From Thermoleophilaceae bacterium (GTDB lineage: Bacteria > Actinomycetota > Thermoleophilia > Solirubrobacterales > JACPNS01): a stretch of DNA of 64,000 nt. Below, piece after piece: positions 9,046-17,285 of this stretch. The notes under the pieces were generated by a model, which saw only the letters and a list, made by a program, of their open reading frames with translations, ran no database searches and was not told where the DNA came from. The translations under genes were made by a program, and so were the position numbers. Position 1 is the stretch's first letter. Each line of letters begins with the position of its first letter. The stretch spans positions 1 to 64,000 of the forward strand of contig JAEMSX010000008.1 of NCBI GenBank assembly GCA_016462645.1, given 5' to 3'.

Positions 9046-10034
9046 AGTATGCCGTTCCCGCTCGTGCGAAGGATCGGATTGAACTCACTCAAAGGCCCCG
9101 CCAGGTCCGAGGCCGCTTGAAGATCGCGGTAGCACTCGAAGACCATCTGACGTGCCATCAGGCGCAACGAATCAAGTCCCAGCCCGAAGTCGAAGTCGGT
9201 GCAGGCCTCAAGGACGACGAGCCCAGGATGGAGCCGGCGAAGTGGAGTGAGGATCTCGCCTTCGATCGCCTGACGCGCAGTTGCAAGGTTGGCGTCTGAA
9301 CCGTCAATGCACGCGAGCACAGCCTCATCGACGATCGCCTGCTGGAGCTCAGTCAGAAGGATGATGTTCATACCTCTCGGGCCACCAAGCCTTCGGTACT
9401 GCTCATTGGCCATAGCCGCTCCAAGAACCACGAACGGTCGGCCGTCAAGCATGCCGGTCCTCTCGAGCTGACCGATCGTGGAGTGAACGACCCCGTGCGC
9501 GGTCAGTTCAGGAACGGCATCGTCAGAGATTGGCTCGTAGTCCACCGACTCCGCAGCTGCCTTGAACGCCCTTGCCTCGCCCGCCACGCGTACGGCGTCA
9601 CCCAAAGTTTCAGACAACGCGTTGCATGGGAGAGCGACACGAACACGACCGTGCCCCCTCCGCATCGCCAGCACCGCCTCGTCGTGAATGACACACGCGA
9701 AACGCGCGACCATGTCTGAAGGAATGTCGTGCGCCTTAACCGCTACGAGAACTTCGTCTGTCAAGCGCCCCTGCTCGGCCCAAACCCGTTGAACTGTCAC
9801 GCGCTTCAAGTAAGCCACGTCGCCGATGTGGCCGAACATGATGCGGCGATACTCGTCCAGGAACGGCAGGTCCTGCGTTGCGAGGAGCCGCGTCAGGAAC
9901 GCACGCTCTTCCTCGGCCATGATGGCGAGGTATCGGGTTGCGGCCTCCCTGCCGAAGTCTCCTACGACAACGTCGAAGAGCGTCGGCAGATCCCTGAGCT
10001 GGTCAAGGAGGCCGTTGGGTCCGTTCATCGTCAC
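9042..10034 (-). CDS. Aspartate/glutamate racemase-like protein
   Basis: A 330-residue protein whose C-terminal two thirds resembles cofactor-independent Asp/Glu racemases. It has one catalytic-Cys-like motif, ALPCNALSE (Cys about 137), and a second, LEACTDFDFG (Cys about 278), at the spacing expected for the PCN and GCT motifs. About 100 extra N-terminal residues have no recognised domain, making it longer than the usual 230-250. It overlaps RidA upstream and the SARP-NACHT gene downstream by four bases each. It would supply or consume a D-amino acid for the neighbouring oxidase. The match is by motif only, so another racemase-fold isomerase is possible. Confidence 0.6.
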   Translation of the reverse strand: MTMNGPNGLLDQLRDLPTLFDVVVGDFGREAATRYLAIMAEEERAFLTRLLATQDLPFLDEYRRIMFGHIGDVAYLKRVTVQRVWAEQGRLTDEVLVAVKAHDIPSDMVARFACVIHDEAVLAMRRGHGRVRVALPCNALSETLGDAVRVAGEARAFKAAAESVDYEPISDDAVPELTAHGVVHSTIGQLERTGMLDGRPFVVLGAAMANEQYRRLGGPRGMNIILLTELQQAIVDEAVLACIDGSDANLATARQAIEGEILTPLRRLHPGLVVLEACTDFDFGLGLDSLRLMARQMVFECYRDLQAASDLAGPLSEFNPILRTSGNGIL

Positions 10035-10480
10035 TGCCTCAGCGCGAGGACCAGTTCGACCTCAACTGCCCAATCTCCGGGAAGAACCATGCCCACTGCC
10101 GAGCGTGCGTGGGACGGTTGCCCGTCGAAGACCGAGTTAAGGAAATCTGTGGCGCCATTGATGACCGATGACGTGTCGTTGAAGCCGGGTGCCACGTTCA
10201 CCATGCCGACGAGCTTCGCGACACGTTCGATCTCGTCCGCGTCGGCCACTGCAAGCGCCGCCCGTAGGCAATTGACAGCGCACACCTCCGCGGCCTTCTG
10301 TGCGGTTGCGAGGTCGATGTCGTCTCCCACCTTTCCCTTGATCGCCACGTCTCCGAGGCTCGGGATCTGGCCAGAAGTGAATATGAGAGAGCCAACCCTC
10401 GTGGCCGCGTGGAAGCTCAAGACCTGGAGCGGAGCCGGCGACAGGTCGTAGCCGAGCTTCCTAGCAATGTTGAGGTCCAT
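10031..10480 (-). CDS. RidA/YjgF family imine deaminase
   Basis: A 149-residue RidA-family protein (Rid/YER057c/UK114). The FTSGQIP segment near the N terminus and the conserved Arg in SHARSAVGMVLPG with the following VEVELVLAL are typical of active members. RidA enzymes hydrolyse reactive enamine/imine intermediates to ketoacids and ammonia, protecting PLP enzymes. That fits its place between an FAD amino-acid oxidase, which makes imines, and the racemase, in an operon that also holds a PLP aminotransferase. It starts about 30 bases after the oxidase stop, with AAGGAG upstream, and overlaps the racemase-like gene by four bases. Confidence 0.88.
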   Translation of the reverse strand: MDLNIARKLGYDLSPAPLQVLSFHAATRVGSLIFTSGQIPSLGDVAIKGKVGDDIDLATAQKAAEVCAVNCLRAALAVADADEIERVAKLVGMVNVAPGFNDTSSVINGATDFLNSVFDGQPSHARSAVGMVLPGDWAVEVELVLALRQ

Positions 10481-10511
10481 GATTCTTGTACTCCTTTGAA
10501 TACTGGTGCTG

Positions 10512-11645
10512 CTACTTGATGGCTGCTAATCCCGTTCGACCGATCGAACAGGCCTCCCACGGAATCTCGGGGGTTTCCAGGCCCAGAACTGAGTCAGCGA
10601 GCATGCGGCCGCCCGCGGGGCTGTGCATGATTCCTTCGCCACCCCACCCGCAGGTGTTGAAGAATCCCTCAACGGTTGGAACGGGCCCGACGATCGGAAG
10701 AATGTCGGGGGTCAGCGGCCGAACCCCGGAGGTACCGGACACAACCCGGGCATCGCGAAACGCTGGCACCCGTCGTGAGGCGACGCGCTGAACCTCGGCC
10801 CAGAAGGCAAGGTCCGGTTCATCACTTACGCTGCCGTCGGCCTCAAGCCCCATGCCAACCAGCGCGCGACCTCCGCCCAGGCCGCGGAAATACCACTCGA
10901 CGCCGGCCTCTTCGACCATTGGGCCGATCTGGACCTCCGGTGACAAGCACTCGACGAAGAACAATGATCGCCGAAGGTTGTCGATCGGCAGGTCGACGCC
11001 CACCCAAGAAGCGACCGCCGCGGCATTCCCGCCTGCCGCGTTCACAACGATGTCGCACGCTACGCGAGACGACGACGTGAATACGGACCGGACTCGACCT
11101 CCGTGAACCTCAATCCCCGTCGCAACCTCGCCGGTGTGAATCTCTGCACCAAGGCGCTGGGCCCCCGTCAAGTAAGAGCGGACAAGTTGGTCTGGGTCGA
11201 TGACCGCATCGTCAGGACCGAGCACCCCGAACTCGATCCCGTCCGTTTCAACTGCTGGCGAAAGCTCGCGGATGGCGCCAGGATCGACCAGCTCTGACGG
11301 AACCCCCATCTCAAGACGAAGCTCATGCTCTGCCTTGTAACGGTCGACCAAGTCCGGCGGAACCAAGCTAAGGAAGCCGATCCGGTTGAAGTTGAGGGGC
11401 TCCCCGAAGCGCTTCTCAAATCCCAAGAGCCAGTCATAGGAGTACTTCGACAACGCGATCTTCGTGCGGTTCTCGCGTGACTTCATCAGCATGGAGCCGG
11501 ACCGACCGGACGATCCCCGCCCCGGGGCGCCGAGCTCTTCGAGGAGGAGGATGCGCGCAATACCTGCCTCGGCGAGGTGGTAGGCCGCGCTCGTACCCTG
11601 CACACCCGCTCCGATGATGATCGCTTCGTACCCTGCGTCAGTCAT
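10512..11645 (-). CDS. FAD-dependent amino-acid/amine oxidase (DAO family)
   Basis: A 377-residue flavoprotein of the D-amino-acid oxidase/sarcosine oxidase family. The N-terminal dinucleotide fold is IIIGAGVQGTSAAYHLAEAG. Near the C terminus are RPLTPDILPIVGP and a GWGGEGIMHSPA glycine-rich flavin-contact segment. Family members oxidise secondary or D-amines to imines, passing electrons to oxygen. It overlaps the upstream aminotransferase by four bases. With RidA and a racemase-like protein next door, a D- or N-substituted amino acid is a likely substrate, the imine being hydrolysed by RidA. The exact substrate cannot be told from sequence. Confidence 0.85.
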   Translation of the reverse strand: MTDAGYEAIIIGAGVQGTSAAYHLAEAGIARILLLEELGAPGRGSSGRSGSMLMKSRENRTKIALSKYSYDWLLGFEKRFGEPLNFNRIGFLSLVPPDLVDRYKAEHELRLEMGVPSELVDPGAIRELSPAVETDGIEFGVLGPDDAVIDPDQLVRSYLTGAQRLGAEIHTGEVATGIEVHGGRVRSVFTSSSRVACDIVVNAAGGNAAAVASWVGVDLPIDNLRRSLFFVECLSPEVQIGPMVEEAGVEWYFRGLGGGRALVGMGLEADGSVSDEPDLAFWAEVQRVASRRVPAFRDARVVSGTSGVRPLTPDILPIVGPVPTVEGFFNTCGWGGEGIMHSPAGGRMLADSVLGLETPEIPWEACSIGRTGLAAIK

Positions 11646-12787
11646 CTCGATACCTCCTTCAGCCGTCCAACGATGTCGTCAAGTACGGACCCCGACAGTG
11701 CGGCGTAGCTGAGCCGCAAATGGCCCGTGTCGCCTGCGGCGAAGTACGACCCCGGCACCGTGAGAACGCCGACGTCAGACGCGACGCGCTTGGCCGCTTC
11801 CTCATCGGTCATGCCGACGAAGGGGTGCTTCAACCAAGCAAAGAAGCCACCCCACGACTGCACCTCGAAGCCGGTATTCGCGAGTGCAAGCCGTTCGACG
11901 AAGCGTTCACCCTTCAGCCGGATGTCGTCGGCGAGCGCACCCCGCCAGTCGGTCAGATGCGCCAACGCGAACTCGGCGAACGCCTGTCCGGGCGAAGGCG
12001 CAACGATGGAGATGCAGTCGTGCCACTTGGCCGCAGCCTCCAACACTCGCTGGCCTCCGATGGCGGCACCAACTCTGTAGCCAGGGATGGAAAACTCCTT
12101 CGACATGCTGCGGAGCGAAATGAAGTGGTTGCGCCATTCGTCGTTGGCAAAGAGTCGATGGGGAGGACGGCTGGGGTTGCGGCGGACGAATGCATAGGTC
12201 TCGTCCAGGATGAACGGAATCTCGTAGCGCCGACAGGCCGACGCGATCAGTTCTATGGACTTACCTGAGAGCTCGAGACCCGTTGGGTTGCCGGGGCTCA
12301 CTGCGCAGATCGCAGCGGCTCGCTCGGTCGCAGCCAGGAGAGCCTTCCCATCAACCCTTCCGTCTCCGGACAGAGTCAGGTAGATCGGCTCAATGCCGTT
12401 GAGTTTCAGCCACATGTCGTGGTTGAAGTAGTAGGGACTCAGGAGGACGACGCTGTCCCCCGGCGCCACGAGGGCACGGGTGACCACACAGAAGGCCTCG
12501 TTACAGCCCGCAGTTACCAGCACGTCTTCCGGAGTGATTTCGGTTGTTCCGTACTGGATGCAAAGGTCCTCAGCGATGGCTTCGCGGAGAGACGCGGCCC
12601 CCCATCGTGGGCCATAGTGCTCCGATCCTTCTTCCAAGCCGACCTTGTCCTGAGGAGGTGTCGCACCGCTGGTGCCTTGGCTTGCGTCGATCACCGCCAA
12701 GGATCCGGTGTAGTCCTTTCCCCAAGAAAGAGCCTGTGAGATCGGCGGAACAACAACGTCGCCACCGAGAGTGCGGAGGGTGGTCAT
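11642..12787 (-). CDS. Class I/II PLP-dependent aminotransferase
   Basis: A 381-residue fold-type I aminotransferase. It has the SPGNPTG loop (about 164-170), Asp about 194 in FILDETY, which binds the PLP nitrogen, and the Schiff-base Lys about 230 in SMSKEFSIPGYRVG. The start overlaps the methyltransferase stop by four bases and the stop overlaps the oxidase start by four. A methyltransferase-aminotransferase pair recalls the 3-methylarginine route, in which a 2-ketoacid is C-methylated and then re-aminated. That role is inferred from context. Confidence 0.88.
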   Translation of the reverse strand: MTTLRTLGGDVVVPPISQALSWGKDYTGSLAVIDASQGTSGATPPQDKVGLEEGSEHYGPRWGAASLREAIAEDLCIQYGTTEITPEDVLVTAGCNEAFCVVTRALVAPGDSVVLLSPYYFNHDMWLKLNGIEPIYLTLSGDGRVDGKALLAATERAAAICAVSPGNPTGLELSGKSIELIASACRRYEIPFILDETYAFVRRNPSRPPHRLFANDEWRNHFISLRSMSKEFSIPGYRVGAAIGGQRVLEAAAKWHDCISIVAPSPGQAFAEFALAHLTDWRGALADDIRLKGERFVERLALANTGFEVQSWGGFFAWLKHPFVGMTDEEAAKRVASDVGVLTVPGSYFAAGDTGHLRLSYAALSGSVLDDIVGRLKEVSR

Positions 12788-13824
12788 CGCGACGACGCCC
12801 TCGCGCCCCGTCGAAGGAGGTGCCCGAACTTGATCCCAAGTGGGTCGTAAGTCGGGTTCGGGAAGACTTCTCTGACCACCTCTACGCCGGCCTCGTCGTA
12901 GATCGCCTTCCAGTCTTCGACCGGCAGCAACCGCTGCTCCGTGAGCCGGTGGATCAGGAAGTAGGGGTTGTAGTAGCCCAAGGCGAGATCGGACGGTTCC
13001 GTAGAAAGCGGGTGCCGGCGGTCGACCTCGATCACCACCCAGGTTGCCTCAGGGTCTGCATCGAAGGTCCGCTGGAGTAGGCCGACTACCGCGGCACGGC
13101 CGGACTGCTCCAAGACCTCTTGAAGCACGAAGGCGGTGATATAGCACGTGCCGGGCGGAAGCCCTTGGGCTTCTGTTGGGATGTGCAGCGCGTCGCCAGC
13201 AAGAATTTTCAGGTTCGCAAGGCCCCGCCGTGCCGCCGCGACCTCCGCCACCTTCCTGGCGCCCTCGTCCGGCTCGATGCCGAATGCGGGAACGTCTGTG
13301 AACGCGGCGGCGATCTCAGACACGAACGTCCCGTCACCGCAACCAAGATCGACCACAGCCGACGGACTCGTTCCCGAGCGCATTAGCTCAAGAACCATCG
13401 GGAGCGCATCGTGGTCACTGATCCCACAGCTACCAATGGCGACGTGAGCGCCATCTCGCCTGGCATAGGGAGCCCCAGCCTTGAGCGTCCCTGGAAGTTG
13501 CGCGAACGTGCCGGCATACCCACCGACGAGGAGCTCGTACCACGGACGCACCGTCGACAGCTCGCGTCCTCGATCGGTCAATGCGGCACGGGCGCCACGT
13601 TGCTCGATGAGCCCCTCGTTCTCCAGATACTCCAACAAGCCGCTCAGACGCTCGGGATGAAGGCCGAGTGTGTGCTCGAGTTCCGTGGTCTGCTTGGGGC
13701 CGTCGGCTAGGGCGTCGATGAGTCCAACCTGAAACGCCGCGAAGATGGCATGCGCGAGAGCAAGCCCGCGAATCGGCTGGAGGTGGGCGGCCAGCACCCC
13801 TTCCGACAACTCGCCACCACTCAT
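12784..13824 (-). CDS. SAM-dependent C-methyltransferase, possibly 2-ketoarginine-methyltransferase-like
   Basis: A 346-residue class I methyltransferase. An N-terminal dimerisation/winged-helix part (LQPIRGLALAHAIFAAF, about 15-90) is followed by SAM motif I VVDLGCGDGTF (about 157-167) and an FGIEPDEGARK acidic loop. The layout and the opening segment recall MrsA-type 2-ketoarginine methyltransferases, from memory, but O-methyltransferases share the same two-domain plan. It is the first gene of the six-gene operon, and its start ATG lies about 100 bases downstream of the CTTGC direct repeats. With the aminotransferase directly downstream, methylation of a 2-ketoacid at the beta carbon is the favoured role. 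Confidence 0.8.
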   Translation of the reverse strand: MSGGELSEGVLAAHLQPIRGLALAHAIFAAFQVGLIDALADGPKQTTELEHTLGLHPERLSGLLEYLENEGLIEQRGARAALTDRGRELSTVRPWYELLVGGYAGTFAQLPGTLKAGAPYARRDGAHVAIGSCGISDHDALPMVLELMRSGTSPSAVVDLGCGDGTFVSEIAAAFTDVPAFGIEPDEGARKVAEVAAARRGLANLKILAGDALHIPTEAQGLPPGTCYITAFVLQEVLEQSGRAAVVGLLQRTFDADPEATWVVIEVDRRHPLSTEPSDLALGYYNPYFLIHRLTEQRLLPVEDWKAIYDEAGVEVVREVFPNPTYDPLGIKFGHLLRRGARASSR

Positions 13825-13923
13825 GATCTGTCCCCCTGTAGGCGTTGCGATCGCCCGTCGATGCCCCGTTCAGACTGGCGAGATCGCCGATCCCAGCCAT
13901 GCTCACGATCCTGATCGACTTCT

Positions 13924-13961
13924 CTTGCCCCCACCTTGCAGCGACCTTGCACCTAGCTTGC
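13924..13961 (-). promoter_or_regulatory. SARP-type operator: four direct repeats at 11-bp spacing
   Basis: CTTGC (GCAAG on the coding strand of the operon) occurs at 13924, 13935, 13946 and 13957, exactly 11 bases apart. The middle two extend to ACCTTGCA. Short direct repeats in phase with the helix are the known site form for SARP/OmpR-type activators. They lie 100-140 bases upstream of the methyltransferase start, and the last gene of the operon carries a SARP domain. A further dyad, GGCGA-GA-TCGCC (13877-13888), lies between the repeats and the gene. No convincing -10 could be fixed. Function is inferred. Confidence 0.6.
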
Positions 13962-14134
13962 GCCCCGATCCGACCCGCGGCGGCTCTCCGCAATGCCCGG
14001 TCTCGCTTGCGGAACGCAGGGTTCGCGCAATCGAGCAGCAAGGCTTCGTCTGCAGGCTCTGAGCGGGGAACTCACCCACTCAGAACGGCCCGGGATGGGA
14101 CACGCACCGACGTTCGCTTGACCAAGGAGGCTTG

Positions 14135-14419
14135 ATGAAGGCAACAACCGCACATTGGCCGGCCGAGCCACTCAGAACACATCCGGCCCCTGATCCCCCG
14201 ACACCGACACCGACGACAACCGCGCTTGCCGTGCGTGAGCCGATCGCGTACGTCTTCGAACTCTCGCGATTCGGCGTTCTGGTCGGCGGCGGCGTGGTCA
14301 TCGCGCCATCCAGCACAGCGGCAAAGCGCACAGCGGAACTCGCCCTGGCTGGTGGAGCCGACGTACGCATCGTCGAACCCACAGGACCGCCGTCGAAGCC
14401 GCAGAAGAGCACGGCCTGA
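14135..14419 (+). CDS. Small hypothetical protein, divergent from the SARP-NACHT operon
   Basis: A 94-residue protein. An AGGAGG Shine-Dalgarno lies four bases before the ATG, and a TTG one codon earlier is less likely. The N-terminal third is Pro/Thr-rich. The rest (FELSRFGVLVGGGVVIAP, then AELALAGGADVRIVEP) looks like a short alpha/beta fold. No family is recognised. It shares the 310-base intergenic region with the methyltransferase gene, so it could be co-regulated by the repeats there. Confidence 0.6.
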   Translation: MKATTAHWPAEPLRTHPAPDPPTPTPTTTALAVREPIAYVFELSRFGVLVGGGVVIAPSSTAAKRTAELALAGGADVRIVEPTGPPSKPQKSTA

Positions 14420-14489
14420 TCCACTCCGAGGTCTTCACCCCCCTCGGTCGCACCTCAACTCCAGCAGGATCCCTGAAGGACTTGGCTCC

Positions 14490-14690
14490 ATGTTCACCAT
14501 TGCCGCTCCGTCGCTTGCACACTCAGTGACCACATCCGCAACCGGTTCGCTGCTACAGGCGACCGATGCCCTGATGCAGAGACTGGCTGACCTGCCCGAG
14601 ATCGAGACCGACGAGATGCTCACGGGGGCCTTGGCGGTGAGCGCGCTGAACGCCAGGGCCGTGCTCGATTGCTACTTCAAGTGCACCTAG
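14490..14690 (+). CDS. Small hypothetical protein
   Basis: A 66-residue frame starting MFTIAAPSLAHSVTTSATGS, with GAAGGA nine bases upstream. It is rich in Ala, Leu and Thr and mostly helical in look (LLQATDALMQRLADLPEIE). It follows the previous small gene by 70 bases on the same strand, and its stop overlaps the 3' end of the convergent AAA ATPase by four bases. No family is recognised. A longer reading of this frame upstream overlaps the 94-residue gene and is unlikely. Confidence 0.5.
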   Translation: MFTIAAPSLAHSVTTSATGSLLQATDALMQRLADLPEIETDEMLTGALAVSALNARAVLDCYFKCT

Positions 14691-17275
14691 GCTGCCGCGT
14701 CTAGGTAGGCCTTCCGGGCGTCTTGGAGCTCCTGCCAGTGCGCCTCCAGCCCCGTGAGCGTAGGCGAGACGCCGAGCGTGGGCAGAGGCTGTGAGTGCCC
14801 GGGGATAAAGCGGCAGGCATCCTCGAAGACGCGGGTAACCACCTCTGAGGCCGTGGGCAGAGCGCCAGCCTTGATGTTGCTGAGCGTGGTCATCCGGATG
14901 TTCGGCTGGTACCGCTGAGACACGCCGGCCAGCAGTTCGGTCTCGGTAAAGACCTCACACCACGACCGGATCCAGTCGTAACCCTCTCGGACCAACGCTG
15001 CACGAGCTTCCCCGTCGACGGCGCGAGCTGCCTCAACTGTCTTGTTGATGCTCGTCTTGAGGTTGCCGAGGGTGTCCCAGCGTGGGCCAGAGGCCCGTGT
15101 GACCTTGCCTTTGCCGTCCTCGTCGGTGATCTGGAAGTAGGTGCATCGCCTCGACGTCTCGAACAGCGACAGCAGCGTCGCCGCGAAGAAGATGTCGTGG
15201 GTGAAGACGATGACCTGGTTGTCGTCGGCGAGGCTCGCGATGCGCCGAGCCACCTCGTTGATGCGTCGGTGATCAAGGCTGGAGACCGGGTCGTCGAAGA
15301 TGACCGGCGCTGTGATGCCTGCGAGCCGTGCCTCCGCCAGGAAGTCTGCGAGGGCAAGCACCTTCTGCTCTCCCTCGGAGAGGACCTTTGACGGCTTGTG
15401 TCTACCTCCGAGCATCTTGCGTCGTTGAGCACGTCCCTGGCGTCCGACAAACTCGACCTTCAACTCGGGAGCGCGCAGAGCCTTGCATTCTTCCGCGAAG
15501 AGCCGGTCGAAGTTCTGGTTGATGAGCTGGTCGCTGGCGACCTTGGCGAGCTCCGTTACAGACCGTCCTAGCGCGGTGAACTTCGCACCGAGAACTCGGA
15601 GCTTGTCAGCCTCCTTGGCGCGCTCGACTTGCGCCTGGATCGTCGGCCAAGACTTACCCAACTCCCCCGCGGCTGTCAGTTCGGCTAGCTCTCGCCTCTT
15701 GTCGCGGAGGGCGTCAGACCGGTTCGCCGACTGCATCTTGAGCTCCGTGATGTCGTCGGCAGTAGCCGTGAGAGACACCGTCAACTCAGCCCCGATCGCA
15801 GGCACGTTCGCCACCGCGGAGTCGTCGATCGATTCGCCCGACCGAATCGCCGTGGTTACTAAAGCGACTGTTGCACGGATCGCAGCGACGTTGGCGTAGG
15901 CGGATGGCTTGTCCTCGCGACCTTCATGCTCGTCCACGAAAGCAGCGACGTCGGGCAACGCGACAGCCAGGATCGGGGCAGTGAGACCACCGATGTTCTC
16001 CTCGACCGAGGCGATGTCCAAACTGATCCTGTCGGTCAGGTACTCGCTGTACTTGGCGACCAGTGCCTGCGCAGAGTCGGATAGTGGCTGACGGCAGTAG
16101 AGGCACCTGCCCGAGTCATGAACACCCAGCGCCTCTAGATGCGACCGGTACGCGTCGCCACTTGTCACGAAGTCGTCCCACGTCTCCTCGGGATCGGCCG
16201 GCAAATCCGCAGCGGCGAACAGATCGGAGCGGAAGGTTCGGTAGTCCTGTTGAAGCTCAGTGAGCCGCGCACTTAGGGAGCTGAGTTCCTCCACATTCAG
16301 GCCTTCAAGCGTGGCAGCGGCGGCGGCTGCCTGGCGGAGCACACGTTCGCTGCGCTGCCGCTCTGAGATCTGTGCGTCCAGAGTGTCCGCTTCGAGCGCC
16401 GCAACCGCACGGCGAAGAACATCCACCCGGTGATCGACATCGGACCCTCGCTCGGCGCGCGCATCAAGTGCTGCCAAGTCGGTGGATGCTCCAAGCGTCT
16501 CTACGAGCGCGTAGATCGTCGATTCTCGCGGAAAACGGCTCAACAAAGTCGTCGAGCCGGCACCGAGATCACGGATCGCGACGTCGACTCGGTCGTGGAC
16601 ACCCTTGAGCGCGATATTCACGTGGTTGAACAGCGCGAGGACGGTCGGAACGTAGACGTACTCCAAGTCGTCATCGACGTGAAAGTTCACGGCGGGGCTG
16701 TCAAAAATGGACATGCGAGTGAAGGGGGCAACGCCCTGCTCCCCTGACCAGCTCAGGGTCTTGGCGTCCGGCCCGACGGTGTACCCAACCTTGGCAGTTT
16801 GCGCGACCTCCTCTGTGACTGCAATGTTCCCGAGGATCGTGTCGGCCGTGCGGCTTCCGGCCAGCGCCTTGAAGATGCGGGAGTAGCCCGTCTTTCCAGT
16901 GCCGTTCTCGCCGAACAGGATGGTCATGCCGGCGTGAGGCTCGATGACCGAGCCCGGAACGATCGCGTTGATTCCCGTCACTTCCGAGAGTTTGGTGACT
17001 GCCAGAGGAAGTTCGGCATCCTCCTCCGTGGCCTCGACGGCCAGATCCGGCTCGACTGGCAGAGTGCGCTCGTCTAGCCCCTTCTCCTGTCGAAAGAGCG
17101 CGTACGCCCAGTCGAGCTCGTCGTCCGGCAATGCCCGGCCGGAACTGAGCACTCGTCTGACGACCGCTCGGACCCACTCGTCGTTTGCGTTTGCCCACGC
17201 CGCGAGAACCTCGCGCGGGTCCAGGACGGCTGAGCCCTGCGGATCCCCCTCGATTGGGCCTGCTTCCTCGGTCAC
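14687..17275 (-). CDS. RloC/PrrC-type AAA ATPase with zinc-hook-like CxxC
   Basis: An 862-residue SMC/ABC-like ATPase. Walker A is LFGENGTGKTGYSR (about 118), followed by long heptad-rich coiled-coil arms. A CLYCRQPL CxxC sits between the arms like a Rad50 zinc hook. Then come the LSEGEQKVLALADF signature, Walker B APVIFDDPVSSLDH and a VIVFTHD switch. This plan is shared by RloC/PrrC anticodon nucleases, which guard restriction systems. I cannot make out a definite nuclease triad in the C-terminal 100 residues. It is last in the type III restriction operon, ten bases after Res. A back-up effector triggered when restriction fails is the favoured role. Confidence 0.8.
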   Translation of the reverse strand: MTEEAGPIEGDPQGSAVLDPREVLAAWANANDEWVRAVVRRVLSSGRALPDDELDWAYALFRQEKGLDERTLPVEPDLAVEATEEDAELPLAVTKLSEVTGINAIVPGSVIEPHAGMTILFGENGTGKTGYSRIFKALAGSRTADTILGNIAVTEEVAQTAKVGYTVGPDAKTLSWSGEQGVAPFTRMSIFDSPAVNFHVDDDLEYVYVPTVLALFNHVNIALKGVHDRVDVAIRDLGAGSTTLLSRFPRESTIYALVETLGASTDLAALDARAERGSDVDHRVDVLRRAVAALEADTLDAQISERQRSERVLRQAAAAAATLEGLNVEELSSLSARLTELQQDYRTFRSDLFAAADLPADPEETWDDFVTSGDAYRSHLEALGVHDSGRCLYCRQPLSDSAQALVAKYSEYLTDRISLDIASVEENIGGLTAPILAVALPDVAAFVDEHEGREDKPSAYANVAAIRATVALVTTAIRSGESIDDSAVANVPAIGAELTVSLTATADDITELKMQSANRSDALRDKRRELAELTAAGELGKSWPTIQAQVERAKEADKLRVLGAKFTALGRSVTELAKVASDQLINQNFDRLFAEECKALRAPELKVEFVGRQGRAQRRKMLGGRHKPSKVLSEGEQKVLALADFLAEARLAGITAPVIFDDPVSSLDHRRINEVARRIASLADDNQVIVFTHDIFFAATLLSLFETSRRCTYFQITDEDGKGKVTRASGPRWDTLGNLKTSINKTVEAARAVDGEARAALVREGYDWIRSWCEVFTETELLAGVSQRYQPNIRMTTLSNIKAGALPTASEVVTRVFEDACRFIPGHSQPLPTLGVSPTLTGLEAHWQELQDARKAYLDAAA

Positions 17276-17285
17276 TGTTGTTCTC

